DNA from: Halobacteriovoraceae bacterium
GTDB taxonomy: Bacteria > Bdellovibrionota > Bacteriovoracia > Bacteriovoracales > Bacteriovoracaceae
Assembly (NCBI GenBank): GCA_002707495.1
Contig: PAMZ01000018.1
Span: forward strand, 248,001 to 312,000
Direction of reading: 5' to 3'
Length of the DNA: 64,000 nt
Notes under the pieces: generated by a model
What the model saw: only the letters and a program-made list of their open reading frames with translations
What the model was told of the DNA's origin: nothing
Database searches by the model: none
Shown: one piece after another, positions 23,981-33,492 of the stretch
Layout of the letters: the number at the start of each line of letters is the position of its first letter
Position numbering within the stretch: the stretch's first letter is position 1
Made by a program: the position numbers and the translations under genes

Positions 23981-25903
23981 TTAATCATTGGTCTGGCAGT
24001 AGACCTCCGAGACCTGCTTGCCACGATAATTTATGAAGTCTTGAAACATGCGAAAAGCTGTAGAGGCTCCAGAGATGCGAAGATTTGTTTTATCTCTTTC
24101 TGACTCAACGCCAAACCAAAAAACATAAAGTTGCCTTCCATCGAAAGCGAAATACCAATTATCCAAACCGTTATTAGAGGTTCCAGTTTTTCCAAATACT
24201 AACGCATGGCTCAAGGGTGGCCGCACAACTCGAGAGATTGTAGTTTCGGAAGCAACCGACATATAAAACAAAAGTGACTCTTCAAATTTCAAATCTGTTT
24301 GTTCAATTTGCTGACACTTATTATTTAAAAAATTTCGATAGGACAGAAAAACTTCCTCTAAAGACAGCTCCAAAGCTCCTAAGAGCTGTGCTGGAAATTC
24401 TGCTAAGGGTGTTTTTAACCGAGGTATTTGTGGTAGGAGTTTTTCTTCAACTTTTTCAAACCCCACCTCAGAGGCGACTCTAATCAGTGGAATATTTTTC
24501 GACTTTTGCAAAGCCTCCTTAAGACTAACCTCATCAACCCTAGCTTTTGAGTAGTCCTTAGGTTTCCAAATTCCAGATTTCAGTTTTAAAGTAATCGGTT
24601 CAGTTGAAACTATATCCTGATAGGATCTTCCTAAGTCGATAAACGTATCATAGACCATAGGTTTAAATAGACTTCCAACTTGATGAAACTCTTCAGTTAT
24701 AGCTCTACGCTTTTCACGTTCTATCTTGGAGTAAAAGGAAAAAACTCCCGCACAATCATAGCTATCACATTCTCGCTTCCCTACTAAAATTTTAGTAGCA
24801 TAGTCTGCATCTACACCGAGTCGCTCTTGAATCGATTTATTATGAGTGAGATAACTTCCAAATAACACGAGCTTTTCAAAAGGCTCTAGAAAGACGTCTG
24901 AGTTCTTACTTAAAAGGAAATACTGATAGAGTGTTTTCTGTTTATTTCTTTTAGCATAGTCTTTTTGATAATTATCCCAGCGAGCATCCGACCAAAGTAG
25001 CCGATCATCTTTAGGAACCAAGCTCAAACCTTGTAAGCGCTTAAAAACTGCTGTAGATCGATCTTTTAACCTTTCAATACCTTTGGCTGGATTATAAAAA
25101 TTAGGACCCTTTAACAGACTAATCAAAATGGTAGCTTCAAATTCATCAAGCTTACTCGGTGCCTTATTAAAATAGGCTAGCGAAGCTGCATGAAAACCTT
25201 TTATATAAAGATTTTGGTGAACACCCCAAAACATTTCATTCAAGTAAAGCGTTACAATTTCCTCTTTACTCATAACGTTTTCAATATAAAGAGCATAGAT
25301 CATCTCTTTAAGCTTTCTAGATATTTTACGCTCATTACTTAAAAACAAGTTTTTCATTAACTGCTGAGTAAGAGTAGAGCCTCCCTGAATAAACTTCATA
25401 GCAATGACATCTACAATAATGGCCCTCGCAATAGCTAATGGGTCAACACCTCTATGCTCTAAAAATCTAAAATCCTCCGTTCCCAAAAGGCCTTTCCAAA
25501 TAGTTGAGGGTATCCTTGGAAAATCTTTTTCAAATTGAATGCATTGAAACTTGGAGCAAGAATTCTTTTCAAGAGCAGGAAGGTTCACATCTTCTAGCAC
25601 TCTCAATTGATCATACTCCACCTGAAGCACTTCATTGGAGATCATATCATTTACAGATAAATTGCCGTTGGCAGCGAACATTAAGTAAGTTTCCAAATCC
25701 TGTTTAAGAACTAGAGAATCTTTTTCAAGTCTAGAGGCAGAAAGCTCTAGGGCCTGACGCTCAATTTTATTTTGAGAGATTTTTAGCTGCAATTCACCAA
25801 TGACTATATAAACATACCCACCAGTGATAATTCCCGCTATGAGCATAATCACAAACCCATAACTAACGCACCTTAGCAACATTCTTCTTTTACGGTGTTC
25901 CAT
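23981..25903 (-). CDS. Class A penicillin-binding protein (GT51 + transpeptidase)
   Basis: A 640-residue bitopic protein with one N-terminal membrane anchor (about 12-35). The glycosyltransferase 51 domain shows EDFRFLEHRG (near 142), GGSTLTQQLMKN, KLKEMIYALYIE and YLNEMFWG. The transpeptidase domain has the active-site Ser in GSLFK (near 409), an SKN motif and KTGTS (near 571). Such enzymes polymerise and crosslink peptidoglycan in the periplasm. It is on the short side for class A PBPs and closest in layout to PBP1A/1C-like types. It lies upstream of tRNA-Gln on the same strand but has no shared overlap. Confidence 0.93.
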   Translation of the reverse strand: MEHRKRRMLLRCVSYGFVIMLIAGIITGGYVYIVIGELQLKISQNKIERQALELSASRLEKDSLVLKQDLETYLMFAANGNLSVNDMISNEVLQVEYDQLRVLEDVNLPALEKNSCSKFQCIQFEKDFPRIPSTIWKGLLGTEDFRFLEHRGVDPLAIARAIIVDVIAMKFIQGGSTLTQQLMKNLFLSNERKISRKLKEMIYALYIENVMSKEEIVTLYLNEMFWGVHQNLYIKGFHAASLAYFNKAPSKLDEFEATILISLLKGPNFYNPAKGIERLKDRSTAVFKRLQGLSLVPKDDRLLWSDARWDNYQKDYAKRNKQKTLYQYFLLSKNSDVFLEPFEKLVLFGSYLTHNKSIQERLGVDADYATKILVGKRECDSYDCAGVFSFYSKIEREKRRAITEEFHQVGSLFKPMVYDTFIDLGRSYQDIVSTEPITLKLKSGIWKPKDYSKARVDEVSLKEALQKSKNIPLIRVASEVGFEKVEEKLLPQIPRLKTPLAEFPAQLLGALELSLEEVFLSYRNFLNNKCQQIEQTDLKFEESLLFYMSVASETTISRVVRPPLSHALVFGKTGTSNNGLDNWYFAFDGRQLYVFWFGVESERDKTNLRISGASTAFRMFQDFINYRGKQVSEVYCQTND

Positions 25904-25914
25904 AAGCTCTTCGT

Positions 25915-25943
25915 TTGCCAGTCTTCACTAGATTGAATATTAT
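25915..25943 (+). promoter_or_regulatory. Candidate sigma-70 promoter
   Basis: TTGCCA (25915-25920), a 17-base spacer and TATTAT (25938-25943) lie 46 bases before the GTG start of the outer-membrane protein gene at 25990. It sits in the short divergent region next to the PBP gene. Confidence 0.5.
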
Positions 25944-25989
25944 TTTTAACACTTATGACTAATAGTGCATATCAAAATTAGGAGTCTAC

Positions 25990-27408
25990 GTGACACGAAA
26001 TATCGTTATATTTCTTTTAGTGAGTTTAAGTATTAACAGCTTTGCCGTACCTATTGACTGGAAAGGTACGCTAGCTTTTGATTCAAATATTTTAAACGAT
26101 GTAAGAAGAACTTCAGACAATTGTACAGCCGCAGCTGGCTCACAATGTATCAACCCACTAGAGGACAACGCAAGATTTCAATCGATGATTTTGAAACTAA
26201 ATCCAAATATTATTGTAAATGATGGTGTCACCATTAGAGGCGAGCTAACCACTGGTGGTGTTCGAGGTGTAAACCTTGGAGACTCAACAAGTGTTGATAG
26301 CAATGGAGATATTTACAGCTATTACGCACAAACAACTTCCTCTACCCTCAATGTGAATCAACTCTATGCAGAGGTTTTTGCAGATACAGCTCAATTTAGA
26401 ATAGGGCGTTTTGCAAGACATTTTGGTTTAGGAGCGCTAGTTAATGGCGGTAATCAAACCTGGGATCGATTTTTCTCAGGTTACGAGGGCGTTGAGACCA
26501 ATTTAAAACTAGGAAATTTCAAACTATCACCTATGTGGGCTAAACTTCATACTGGTGATGCAAATAGAACTCCCGCAGAGGCTGATCCTAATGGAAGCTA
26601 CGATTCTTACGAGGTCAGCGTTGAAGCTCTTTATGACGACCCAAATAGAAATCTTAAGGTTGGTGTTTATTATGCGGTCCGAGAAATTGAACGGAGAGAT
26701 AGACTTTATAATGCGGGTTCACAGAATACGACTTTGATTGATGTTTTTTTCAAGAAAGAATGGGAGAAAGTCTCACTTGGCCTAGAAGTTCCTATGTTGT
26801 CTGGAGAGGTCGGCGATCTTTATAACACAGGTGATACTAATGCTGACTTCGATACTAATGGCTACGTTTTTGAGGGTGCCTATAGACTTAGTGATAATTG
26901 GGTCTTTAATCTACACGCAGGTCTAATTAAAGGTGATGACGGTAGTTCTGCAAATACTTTTGAAGGGATGTACTTGCATCCAAACTACAAATTTTCAGAA
27001 GTTATTTATAAATATAATTACGCCGCTTTCATGGACGGAGATAGAGATATCTTTAACGCCTCTGTAACAAATTCTACTTACGCTGCCCTAACAGCCGTAT
27101 ATAAAGGTGTAGAGTGGTCTTGGAAAATGGGATTGGTTTGGGCCAAGGCAAATCAAGTGGCTAAATCTGGTGACGATTTTTATGATCATGATGCTCGCCA
27201 AGTAGTGACTGCTGCTGCAGATCAATCTGATGATATGGGTTATGAAGCTAATGTTTCTTTTGACTACCAGTGGAATCCTAGTGTGGTTTTTACTGGTTAT
27301 GTTGGTTATCACTTCGTTGGAGATTTTTATTCATTCACTAACACGAGCGAAGAACTTGAAACGTCCGATGTTATGAATACAGGAATGAGGTTTTCAGTAA
27401 ACTTCTAA
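25990..27408 (+). CDS. Outer-membrane beta-barrel (porin-like) protein
   Basis: A 472-residue protein with a Sec signal (1-19, cleavage after FA). The GTG start follows AGGAG by 5 bases. The mature part alternates strands with aromatic girdles (LYAEVFADTAQFRIGRFARHFGLG, VSLGLEVPMLSGEVGD, EWSWKMGLVWAKA) and ends in MRFSVNF, a typical terminal barrel strand. A Cys pair (about 37 and 46) may be disulfide-bonded. No named porin family is recognised. It is expressed alone, convergent with the following secreted-protein gene. Confidence 0.78.
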   Translation: MTRNIVIFLLVSLSINSFAVPIDWKGTLAFDSNILNDVRRTSDNCTAAAGSQCINPLEDNARFQSMILKLNPNIIVNDGVTIRGELTTGGVRGVNLGDSTSVDSNGDIYSYYAQTTSSTLNVNQLYAEVFADTAQFRIGRFARHFGLGALVNGGNQTWDRFFSGYEGVETNLKLGNFKLSPMWAKLHTGDANRTPAEADPNGSYDSYEVSVEALYDDPNRNLKVGVYYAVREIERRDRLYNAGSQNTTLIDVFFKKEWEKVSLGLEVPMLSGEVGDLYNTGDTNADFDTNGYVFEGAYRLSDNWVFNLHAGLIKGDDGSSANTFEGMYLHPNYKFSEVIYKYNYAAFMDGDRDIFNASVTNSTYAALTAVYKGVEWSWKMGLVWAKANQVAKSGDDFYDHDARQVVTAAADQSDDMGYEANVSFDYQWNPSVVFTGYVGYHFVGDFYSFTNTSEELETSDVMNTGMRFSVNF

Positions 27409-27418
27409 AAACCTCTAG

Positions 27419-29620
27419 CTAATAACCAAAGGGTTGACGAAAACTCATTGGTCCATACTGAGTCGCACTCTGCATATGATATTGATAGGCAGGATTTTGA
27501 AAAGACGATCCTGTATGCATATTAAAATTTGGATTTCCGCCTGGATACATCATACCTCTTTGACCTTGAAAGCCTTGAGTTTGAAACTGAAAGCCCTGAG
27601 AGCTTTGCGGCCAACCTGCGCTTTGATAATAGCCTGGCATTTGCATTGCTGGCATTCTTTGAAACTGATTATAGCCTTGTGGCCCAAAACCTCTTTGAGG
27701 AACTGCTCCTGGATTATAATAGCCTTGAGGAAATTGTTGTTGTCCCTGTTGTTGAGGCATCCCCTGCATTCTTGCCATAAATTGTTGAAAGGCTTGTGAA
27801 TAATCAACTTGCCCGTTAGGACCATCTGCAGATCCTACTCTACCAGATTGAGTTCTAGAGCTTCCGTCTCTTGCAATACCATAAGCTCGATCTCGCCGAG
27901 CTTCTATGCCTTCCCAAACTCCAGCTTGTTCTTGCAATGTTCTGATTTCAGCATCAAACTGAGATAAGACTTGCTGATCAACTTCTTGATTAGCTTGGAT
28001 ATTTTCCATAACTCTTTGAGCGCAACGCTGTCTATTAATCCAATACTTACTAGGGTTATAACAGTGATTATATAAATAATTTAACTCATCTTGAACAAAG
28101 GCTTCCCCGTCCGCTCTATAGTCATCGCGAACAACTCTTACATCGTCAGCTGTATCTCTATAAGTTGTAGAAACTCTATAATCTCGATCTGAGGCTAAAT
28201 CGCTAATTCTATCTAAGTCTTCTCTCTCATCCTCTACATCATCTGTTATAGAACGGTTCGCTTCAGAAATAGACATTATATCAAGATCATTATCTTCTCT
28301 CATCTCTTCATTAAAGCTACTAAACCAATAAGCCGTTTTATTGGCACTAAATAAAGAGACCATAGCTTCTATCCAAGCCTCATTTTCAAGAGGACCTTTA
28401 TTATCAAAGTCTTTCATTTTGTCATAATCACCAATTGTAAGATATGGTGCTCTTGCATAACGAACTAATTCTTCAGTCAAGTCTTCAAGCTGTTCTAATA
28501 AAGCAACTCGCTCTGAACCTGCTGAAGTTCTTTGAATCTCTGCAACCAGTCTTTCTATTTCTTGCCTTTTAGGAACAATAACTTTTCGATAAAAAGCTCC
28601 AATAATTTCCTGGTACCTTTCAGCATCTAGATTTGAATAATCATCTGTATTATTTAATTGCTGATGAAGCTCCTTGACTTCATCAAGAATAAGCCTATTT
28701 CTAAGTTCAGTGAGAACGTTTCTCATCACTGCAAATTCTTCAAAGTCTGGAAGTCTGCTATCGATCAGCTTCCAATCACCTGAGCTACAAATTGTATTAA
28801 AAAGTTCTCTTTTACGACTTCTTCTCGCATCTTCAGATGACAAAAATCTCAATCCAGTCTCTGTGATTTTTTCCGTGTGGTGACATGATCCAGGAAGATC
28901 ATAATCGTTTGTTGTAGAGGCAAAAACAGCATCTGTGATTGGACCTCTAGAATAATATTCTACTTGTGCAGTTTGAGTCATGCCGGATTCGATTCCAGGC
29001 TGCATTTCACCTACGACAATTTTTGAAGGATCTACATTCATACTCTCATCCAATGCTCCCGTTTCCTTTAAACATTGAATAAATCCAAAATAACTTGGCT
29101 CCACATTTATCTCTAGTGTCTCACCTGTAAAAACCCCATCTTCACCTTGTTGAACAGTATAAGGACAAACCTCTCCCGTACAACCAGCAGGTCTATGAAT
29201 CCCGAATTTTACTAGATATGGTCTTCCATTTGATGGTTGCTGGATGTCGATTCGCTCCAACATGCTATTACAGTTTGCTATCATTGGTCCGGTTCTTACT
29301 TCCATCGAACCGTTACTCGAATCAGTATCAATAGTAAGTTCACCGTCTACAAGTATGCTTCTTAAAAAATTATAAGGCAGTGAGGTTTGTTCTGCGGCCG
29401 CACAAGCTTGCCTTACTTCCCTTCCTTGAGACCCTACAAAAACCTCTGTGGGTCCACCAGTGCCAGTACTTCCTGGACCACCGTCTGTCCTATGTGCCGA
29501 TCGCCAGTTATTTCCGCTTAAGTTTCCAACGGCTGTCCGTGCATCGTTCACACTTACCCGTTCATCTTGCGCAAAAATGGGAAAACTTGCTAATAAAATT
29601 ACTAAAGAAAAAACCTTCAT
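27419..29620 (-). CDS. Large secreted protein with prion-like Gln/Gly/Met/aromatic tail
   Basis: A 733-residue protein with a clear signal peptide (cleavage after IFA, residue 17). Residues 50-260 contain several cysteines and an N-terminal globular region. Residues 290-600 are highly charged and predicted helical (for example ERLVAEIQRTSAGSERVALL). The last 120 residues are almost free of charge and consist of Gln, Gly, Met, Phe, Tyr, Pro and Asn. No known domain was recognised. It is monocistronic, convergent with the porin-like gene. Confidence 0.75.
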   Translation of the reverse strand: MKVFSLVILLASFPIFAQDERVSVNDARTAVGNLSGNNWRSAHRTDGGPGSTGTGGPTEVFVGSQGREVRQACAAAEQTSLPYNFLRSILVDGELTIDTDSSNGSMEVRTGPMIANCNSMLERIDIQQPSNGRPYLVKFGIHRPAGCTGEVCPYTVQQGEDGVFTGETLEINVEPSYFGFIQCLKETGALDESMNVDPSKIVVGEMQPGIESGMTQTAQVEYYSRGPITDAVFASTTNDYDLPGSCHHTEKITETGLRFLSSEDARRSRKRELFNTICSSGDWKLIDSRLPDFEEFAVMRNVLTELRNRLILDEVKELHQQLNNTDDYSNLDAERYQEIIGAFYRKVIVPKRQEIERLVAEIQRTSAGSERVALLEQLEDLTEELVRYARAPYLTIGDYDKMKDFDNKGPLENEAWIEAMVSLFSANKTAYWFSSFNEEMREDNDLDIMSISEANRSITDDVEDEREDLDRISDLASDRDYRVSTTYRDTADDVRVVRDDYRADGEAFVQDELNYLYNHCYNPSKYWINRQRCAQRVMENIQANQEVDQQVLSQFDAEIRTLQEQAGVWEGIEARRDRAYGIARDGSSRTQSGRVGSADGPNGQVDYSQAFQQFMARMQGMPQQQGQQQFPQGYYNPGAVPQRGFGPQGYNQFQRMPAMQMPGYYQSAGWPQSSQGFQFQTQGFQGQRGMMYPGGNPNFNMHTGSSFQNPAYQYHMQSATQYGPMSFRQPFGY

Positions 29621-29707
29621 AATGATGCCCTTTATGCATTATCTCAGTCATTTATCGGCTTAAATGAAGGTAGACTTTAATGGTTTTTAAGTTCTAAGTA
29701 CTTAAAA

Positions 29708-30691
29708 TCACAATATAAACACGGGCTTATATGTAGGAGTTGTGAAATTATTCTTTTCTTTCGCTTCAAGATATTTCTTATTTCTTCGCTCCAAATAAGA
29801 ACTGTTGTCACTAAATGTTTTTATTTGGCTCGCCTTAATTTCGTATTTTCGACCTTCAAGATCTGTAAGCCAAATGAACTCGGGAAATTCAAAGGACTGA
29901 CCAAAAACAAGAAACTTTCCGAAAACATATTGAATTTTTCCGAGACCAGTTTTCAAGGAAAAATCTTTTATTCGATGATTACTATCAAAATTTAATGTTA
30001 CGTTTTCCTCTTGAACTACCCACGAAAAACTATCACTTTTCTTCATTCTTTTTACAAGCTCATCTTTTTTGAGAAAACCCTCTGACATAATACTTTGTAC
30101 CTTTGCTCTTTTTTCTTCCGATTCTGGCTCCAGTGGATTTGCAAGCTGGGTCTGGGAGTCTGATTTTTCTACCTGCAAATAACGTTTATACTCATCTAGT
30201 AGACGTACCTTGCGAGTGTTTATGAGTTCAGCGTTACTCTGAGCTTTAGGTTCATAGCTTTTGATCAAATCAATAAGAAAACTACCATCGTTATTCAACA
30301 GCATGGCCATGACACTGTAAAAAGATTTTGCTTCAATCATTTCCTTATTTCTAATCAAAGTAGAAAGCCGTTTAAATGATCTTTCACTCACATCAGACAA
30401 TGAACCATAATTGAAGCTAGTATCCTTATATTCAACTTGAGTTAAAGTAGGGCGATCTTCATTCTCATTAAAAATAACAAATTTTACTGACGCTTGTTTA
30501 GCAATCTTATCTTCACTTTCAAGAGGACGGTTAGTTTCTGGGTTAAGCTCTGTTATCACCAGACTTGCCATAACAGTACTATTGCCTATGTCCATATTAT
30601 TAGCATTACGAAACAATGACTCTAGGGAAGGAGAATATGCATAGGAGCTTGTGTAGCAGAAAAACAAAATTGAAAAAATGATCTTTTGCAT
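29708..30691 (-). CDS. Secreted protein of unknown function
   Basis: Starting at ATG 30691 (AGGAG 5 bases upstream) the protein has 327 residues and a Sec signal ending SSYA. The mature protein has mixed helices and a C-terminal beta-rich part (VTLNFDSNHRIKDFSLKTG, IQYVFGKFLVFGQSF). No cysteines or enzyme motifs stand out. It is divergent from the outer-membrane protein gene at 30766, so the 74-base gap should hold both promoters. Family unknown. Confidence 0.7.
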   Translation of the reverse strand: MQKIIFSILFFCYTSSYAYSPSLESLFRNANNMDIGNSTVMASLVITELNPETNRPLESEDKIAKQASVKFVIFNENEDRPTLTQVEYKDTSFNYGSLSDVSERSFKRLSTLIRNKEMIEAKSFYSVMAMLLNNDGSFLIDLIKSYEPKAQSNAELINTRKVRLLDEYKRYLQVEKSDSQTQLANPLEPESEEKRAKVQSIMSEGFLKKDELVKRMKKSDSFSWVVQEENVTLNFDSNHRIKDFSLKTGLGKIQYVFGKFLVFGQSFEFPEFIWLTDLEGRKYEIKASQIKTFSDNSSYLERRNKKYLEAKEKNNFTTPTYKPVFIL

Positions 30692-30765
30692 AAGCACTCC
30701 TGATAGCTTTTTATTTTAAAGCTCTCATTGTATTATAAAACATCCAATTTGAAACAGGAAAGCCA

Positions 30766-31647
30766 ATGATTAAATGGTTCATACTTCTCATCTGCTGCAC
30801 TACAAAAGCTGCTTTAAGCTTTGACGGCATCTTACCCTACGAAACGACTCAACTTAAAAGTCAGTCAGGTGCAGGAATCGCTAGTCTTCTTACCAACGAA
30901 GCCACAATTCTAAACCCAGCATCAGTTGTCTTTACAAATCAAAGTACACTTTATTATGAAAGATCTTCGTTTGATATTGATGAAAAATCCGATCAAAGAT
31001 CCTCTGAGTTTCAGGAGGGATCAAATGAAGGATTTATCGCTGTAGATAGCTCCAATTCGGTTAAAGGAGGGGCAAACTACAGCTATCAAAAACAAGCTGG
31101 TGGCTCTAAACTAACATATGGTTTATCCCTGGCTGCACCGATTGCAAAAACCGCTGCGGCTGGTTTTATTTTTTCTCACAATGAAGAAGAAAGTATTCTT
31201 TTAGGCAGAAAAATTTATACCCAGATAGACTTTGGCTATACTCATGTATTATCAGACAGAATAACTTTTGCCCTTACCATCCACGACCTAACCCATGTCA
31301 ATCCTGAATACTTCAAGCAAACCGCAGGTATTTTTTATACCGTTAACGCTTTTCTTGATCTAATGATTGATGCTGGGTCCGGTGATGTGAAAAACCGAGA
31401 AAAAAAATCTTTTAATAAATGGGCGGCTCAGCTTCAAGCTGGAAAGAACTTCTATTTAAGGTATGGAAGATTTTATGATCGAACCATCAACTTTCAAGGT
31501 GACTCTCTGGGTGCTAGTTGGATAGGTCCTAAATTTGCCTTAGAGTACGCCGTGAAAAACTATGAAAAAATTCTTGAAAATACCGATACCATTTTCATGG
31601 AAGAATCATTCATAGAAACATCTTTTGCCCTAACGGTTTTATTTTAG
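30766..31647 (+). CDS. Outer-membrane beta-barrel protein, unknown
   Basis: A 293-residue protein with a signal peptide of about 18 residues. GAGIASLLTNEATILNPASV at about 37-56 resembles the N-terminus of FadL/PorV-like barrels, which have an Asn-rich NPAS/NPA segment there. Later strands alternate (GGANYSYQKQAG, LTYGLSLAAPIA) and the protein ends in LTVLF. I infer a monomeric outer-membrane barrel. It is followed after 2 bases by the gene at 31650, so the two are co-transcribed. Confidence 0.7.
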   Translation: MIKWFILLICCTTKAALSFDGILPYETTQLKSQSGAGIASLLTNEATILNPASVVFTNQSTLYYERSSFDIDEKSDQRSSEFQEGSNEGFIAVDSSNSVKGGANYSYQKQAGGSKLTYGLSLAAPIAKTAAAGFIFSHNEEESILLGRKIYTQIDFGYTHVLSDRITFALTIHDLTHVNPEYFKQTAGIFYTVNAFLDLMIDAGSGDVKNREKKSFNKWAAQLQAGKNFYLRYGRFYDRTINFQGDSLGASWIGPKFALEYAVKNYEKILENTDTIFMEESFIETSFALTVLF

Positions 31648-31649
31648 TA

Positions 31650-32372
31650 ATGAAGTCTGCTAAAGAAAATGCAAAGGAAAAAAAGAAGCAAACAATGGCT
31701 CTTCAAAAGAAGTATGGTCAAAGGATTACTATTGCAAGACAAGCGAGAGAAGCTTTTTTGCAAAAAGATTATATCAACGCACAAAAAAAATATTATGAAT
31801 ATCTCGGCATATTAAGTGAGCTCAATGATATTGACGATATCTTCAAGCTCTCACCTTCCATGTTTGATAATAAAAGAGAGGTGACCGAGATGCTCCTTGT
31901 CAGTCATGTCTATTGGGAGATTGCCAGAATTAATGAAACCTCGCCTCAACTAGAAAAAGTTTTTGCCCGTGCTCTATCGCAGTTCGTGAAGTTTACTATC
32001 AATCAGCCTTACCAGGTTTTGAATGCCGAAATGCTCAGAAAATATATCAAAAAAAATAGAAAGGTGACTCAGAAGTATGGACAATTAAATTCAGCTTACC
32101 AGCAAATTTTTGTTCAGTCTAAGAAGTGCTATATTGCAACTCACTGTCTCGGGTCAACTTCTCCTTGGACTCAAACTCTAAGACAGTTTAAGCTGTGGCT
32201 ACTAGGAGTTCCTGGGGGACTTCAACTTGTGAGACTATATTATTTGTTTTCTCCCAAATTGATTAACTATTTAGAGGCTCACCCAGGAATTGATAGAATC
32301 ATTCAACCTCTTTTTGCTAAATCTCTTAAGGGTTTTGCATCAATTTTAAAATCTAGTATATTGAGACGATGA
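31650..32372 (+). CDS. Cytoplasmic protein with CFI-box-like C-terminus
   Basis: A 240-residue protein. The first 130 residues are helical and Lys-rich, including TPR-like AREAFLQKDYINAQKKYYEYLG. The C-terminus reads CYIATHCLG (about 165-173), then a helix LRQFKLWLLG and VRLYYLFSPKLINYL. This Cys-x-I-A-T plus RLYYxxSP arrangement matches the short C-terminal domain named after a CFI box in diverse secreted or membrane-associated proteins. Its function is unknown. It overlaps the LptF/G permease gene by 4 bases, hinting at envelope work. Confidence 0.65.
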   Translation: MKSAKENAKEKKKQTMALQKKYGQRITIARQAREAFLQKDYINAQKKYYEYLGILSELNDIDDIFKLSPSMFDNKREVTEMLLVSHVYWEIARINETSPQLEKVFARALSQFVKFTINQPYQVLNAEMLRKYIKKNRKVTQKYGQLNSAYQQIFVQSKKCYIATHCLGSTSPWTQTLRQFKLWLLGVPGGLQLVRLYYLFSPKLINYLEAHPGIDRIIQPLFAKSLKGFASILKSSILRR

Positions 32373-33457
32373 GTTTACTGGCCAAAATTATTGCTAAGGA
32401 ATGGACCAAGTCTTTGGTCGGTGCCATCATTGTGCTTTTTTTGCTCGTAAGCATCGGCGATATTATCAATGGTTTTTTAAGAGATTTTTCCGTTCAAAGA
32501 ATTTTTATAGAATACCTTTTGAAACTTCCGGATATGACTGGAAAGATGCTACCAATATCTGCACTTCTGGCCTCTCTATTTTCAATAAACAAACTCAAAG
32601 GACAAAGTGAGCTTATGGCGATTTTAGCTGGTGGTTACTCAGCTCAAATGATCTATCGACTCATATTTATTTGCTCTTTATCTGTAGCAGCTCTTCAATT
32701 TTTAAATCTTGGATTTGTTGTTCCTGCAGCCAATAAAATTAAACGAGAGCAATTTGAAAAAAGTAGGCAAAGTGAAAGTAAATATTTAGCAAGAAGTAAG
32801 ATTGGAGACTCCGGGCTTATTTGGTATAAAACTGACAACTATTTCACCTCGTTTAAAGCCTATGACCGCAAAAATAAAAAGCTTAAAGAAGTAACGGTTT
32901 ACTTTATTAAAGATGAAAGTCTTACCAAAATCTATACTGCTAAGTCTGCGACCTATCAGGGAGATCAAAAATGGAAGTTAAACGATATTCTTGAGTTACA
33001 AAAATTAAATGGTGGCGAATTCCCAACCTCGACTCTTGCAAAAGACTTCATGATTCAGCTTCAAGAAGAGCCTGAAGATTTTGGGCAATTTGAGTCCGAC
33101 ATTACAACCCTAAACTTTTTTGAATTAAAAAGTTTTATAAAGAGGCTTCAATCTACTGATATTAATTCTACCGAGTATGAAATCATGTATATGGAAAAAC
33201 TCTCTCTAGTCCTGATCTGCATGATATTCTCATTATTTCCTATATCAGGTGTCTTTACCCCTAATAGACGCGCAGCAGGTTTTGGAAAGAATGTGCTTTT
33301 GACATTGTTGTTTACTATATTCTTTTGGGGTATTCATACTTCGACAATCTCTATGGGCAATAATGAAAAACTACCAGTCCTGGCTGCAACCATGGCGATT
33401 CCCACCATATTTTCAATAGTTATCATTGTGGGGTTTTTTAAAAATAGGCAGTTATAA
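32369..33457 (+). CDS. LptF/LptG family permease (LPS export)
   Basis: A 362-residue YjgP/YjgQ family inner-membrane protein. Three hydrophobic segments lie before residue 120 (with MLPISALLASLF near 68), then a periplasmic beta-jellyroll domain (about 130-265), then three more segments. LptF and LptG with LptB move lipopolysaccharide from the inner membrane to the Lpt bridge. Which of the two this is cannot be settled by eye, and no second permease is adjacent. It overlaps the upstream gene by 4 bases. Confidence 0.85.
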   Translation: MSLLAKIIAKEWTKSLVGAIIVLFLLVSIGDIINGFLRDFSVQRIFIEYLLKLPDMTGKMLPISALLASLFSINKLKGQSELMAILAGGYSAQMIYRLIFICSLSVAALQFLNLGFVVPAANKIKREQFEKSRQSESKYLARSKIGDSGLIWYKTDNYFTSFKAYDRKNKKLKEVTVYFIKDESLTKIYTAKSATYQGDQKWKLNDILELQKLNGGEFPTSTLAKDFMIQLQEEPEDFGQFESDITTLNFFELKSFIKRLQSTDINSTEYEIMYMEKLSLVLICMIFSLFPISGVFTPNRRAAGFGKNVLLTLLFTIFFWGIHTSTISMGNNEKLPVLAATMAIPTIFSIVIIVGFFKNRQL

Positions 33458-33492
33458 TTTAAAAGCCAAAGATTCTATGCTATAGAGCTTCT

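Noticed and set aside
27434..27825. Several overlapping frames opposite the prion-like tail
   Set aside because: They arise from the biased base composition of the low-complexity coding stretch.
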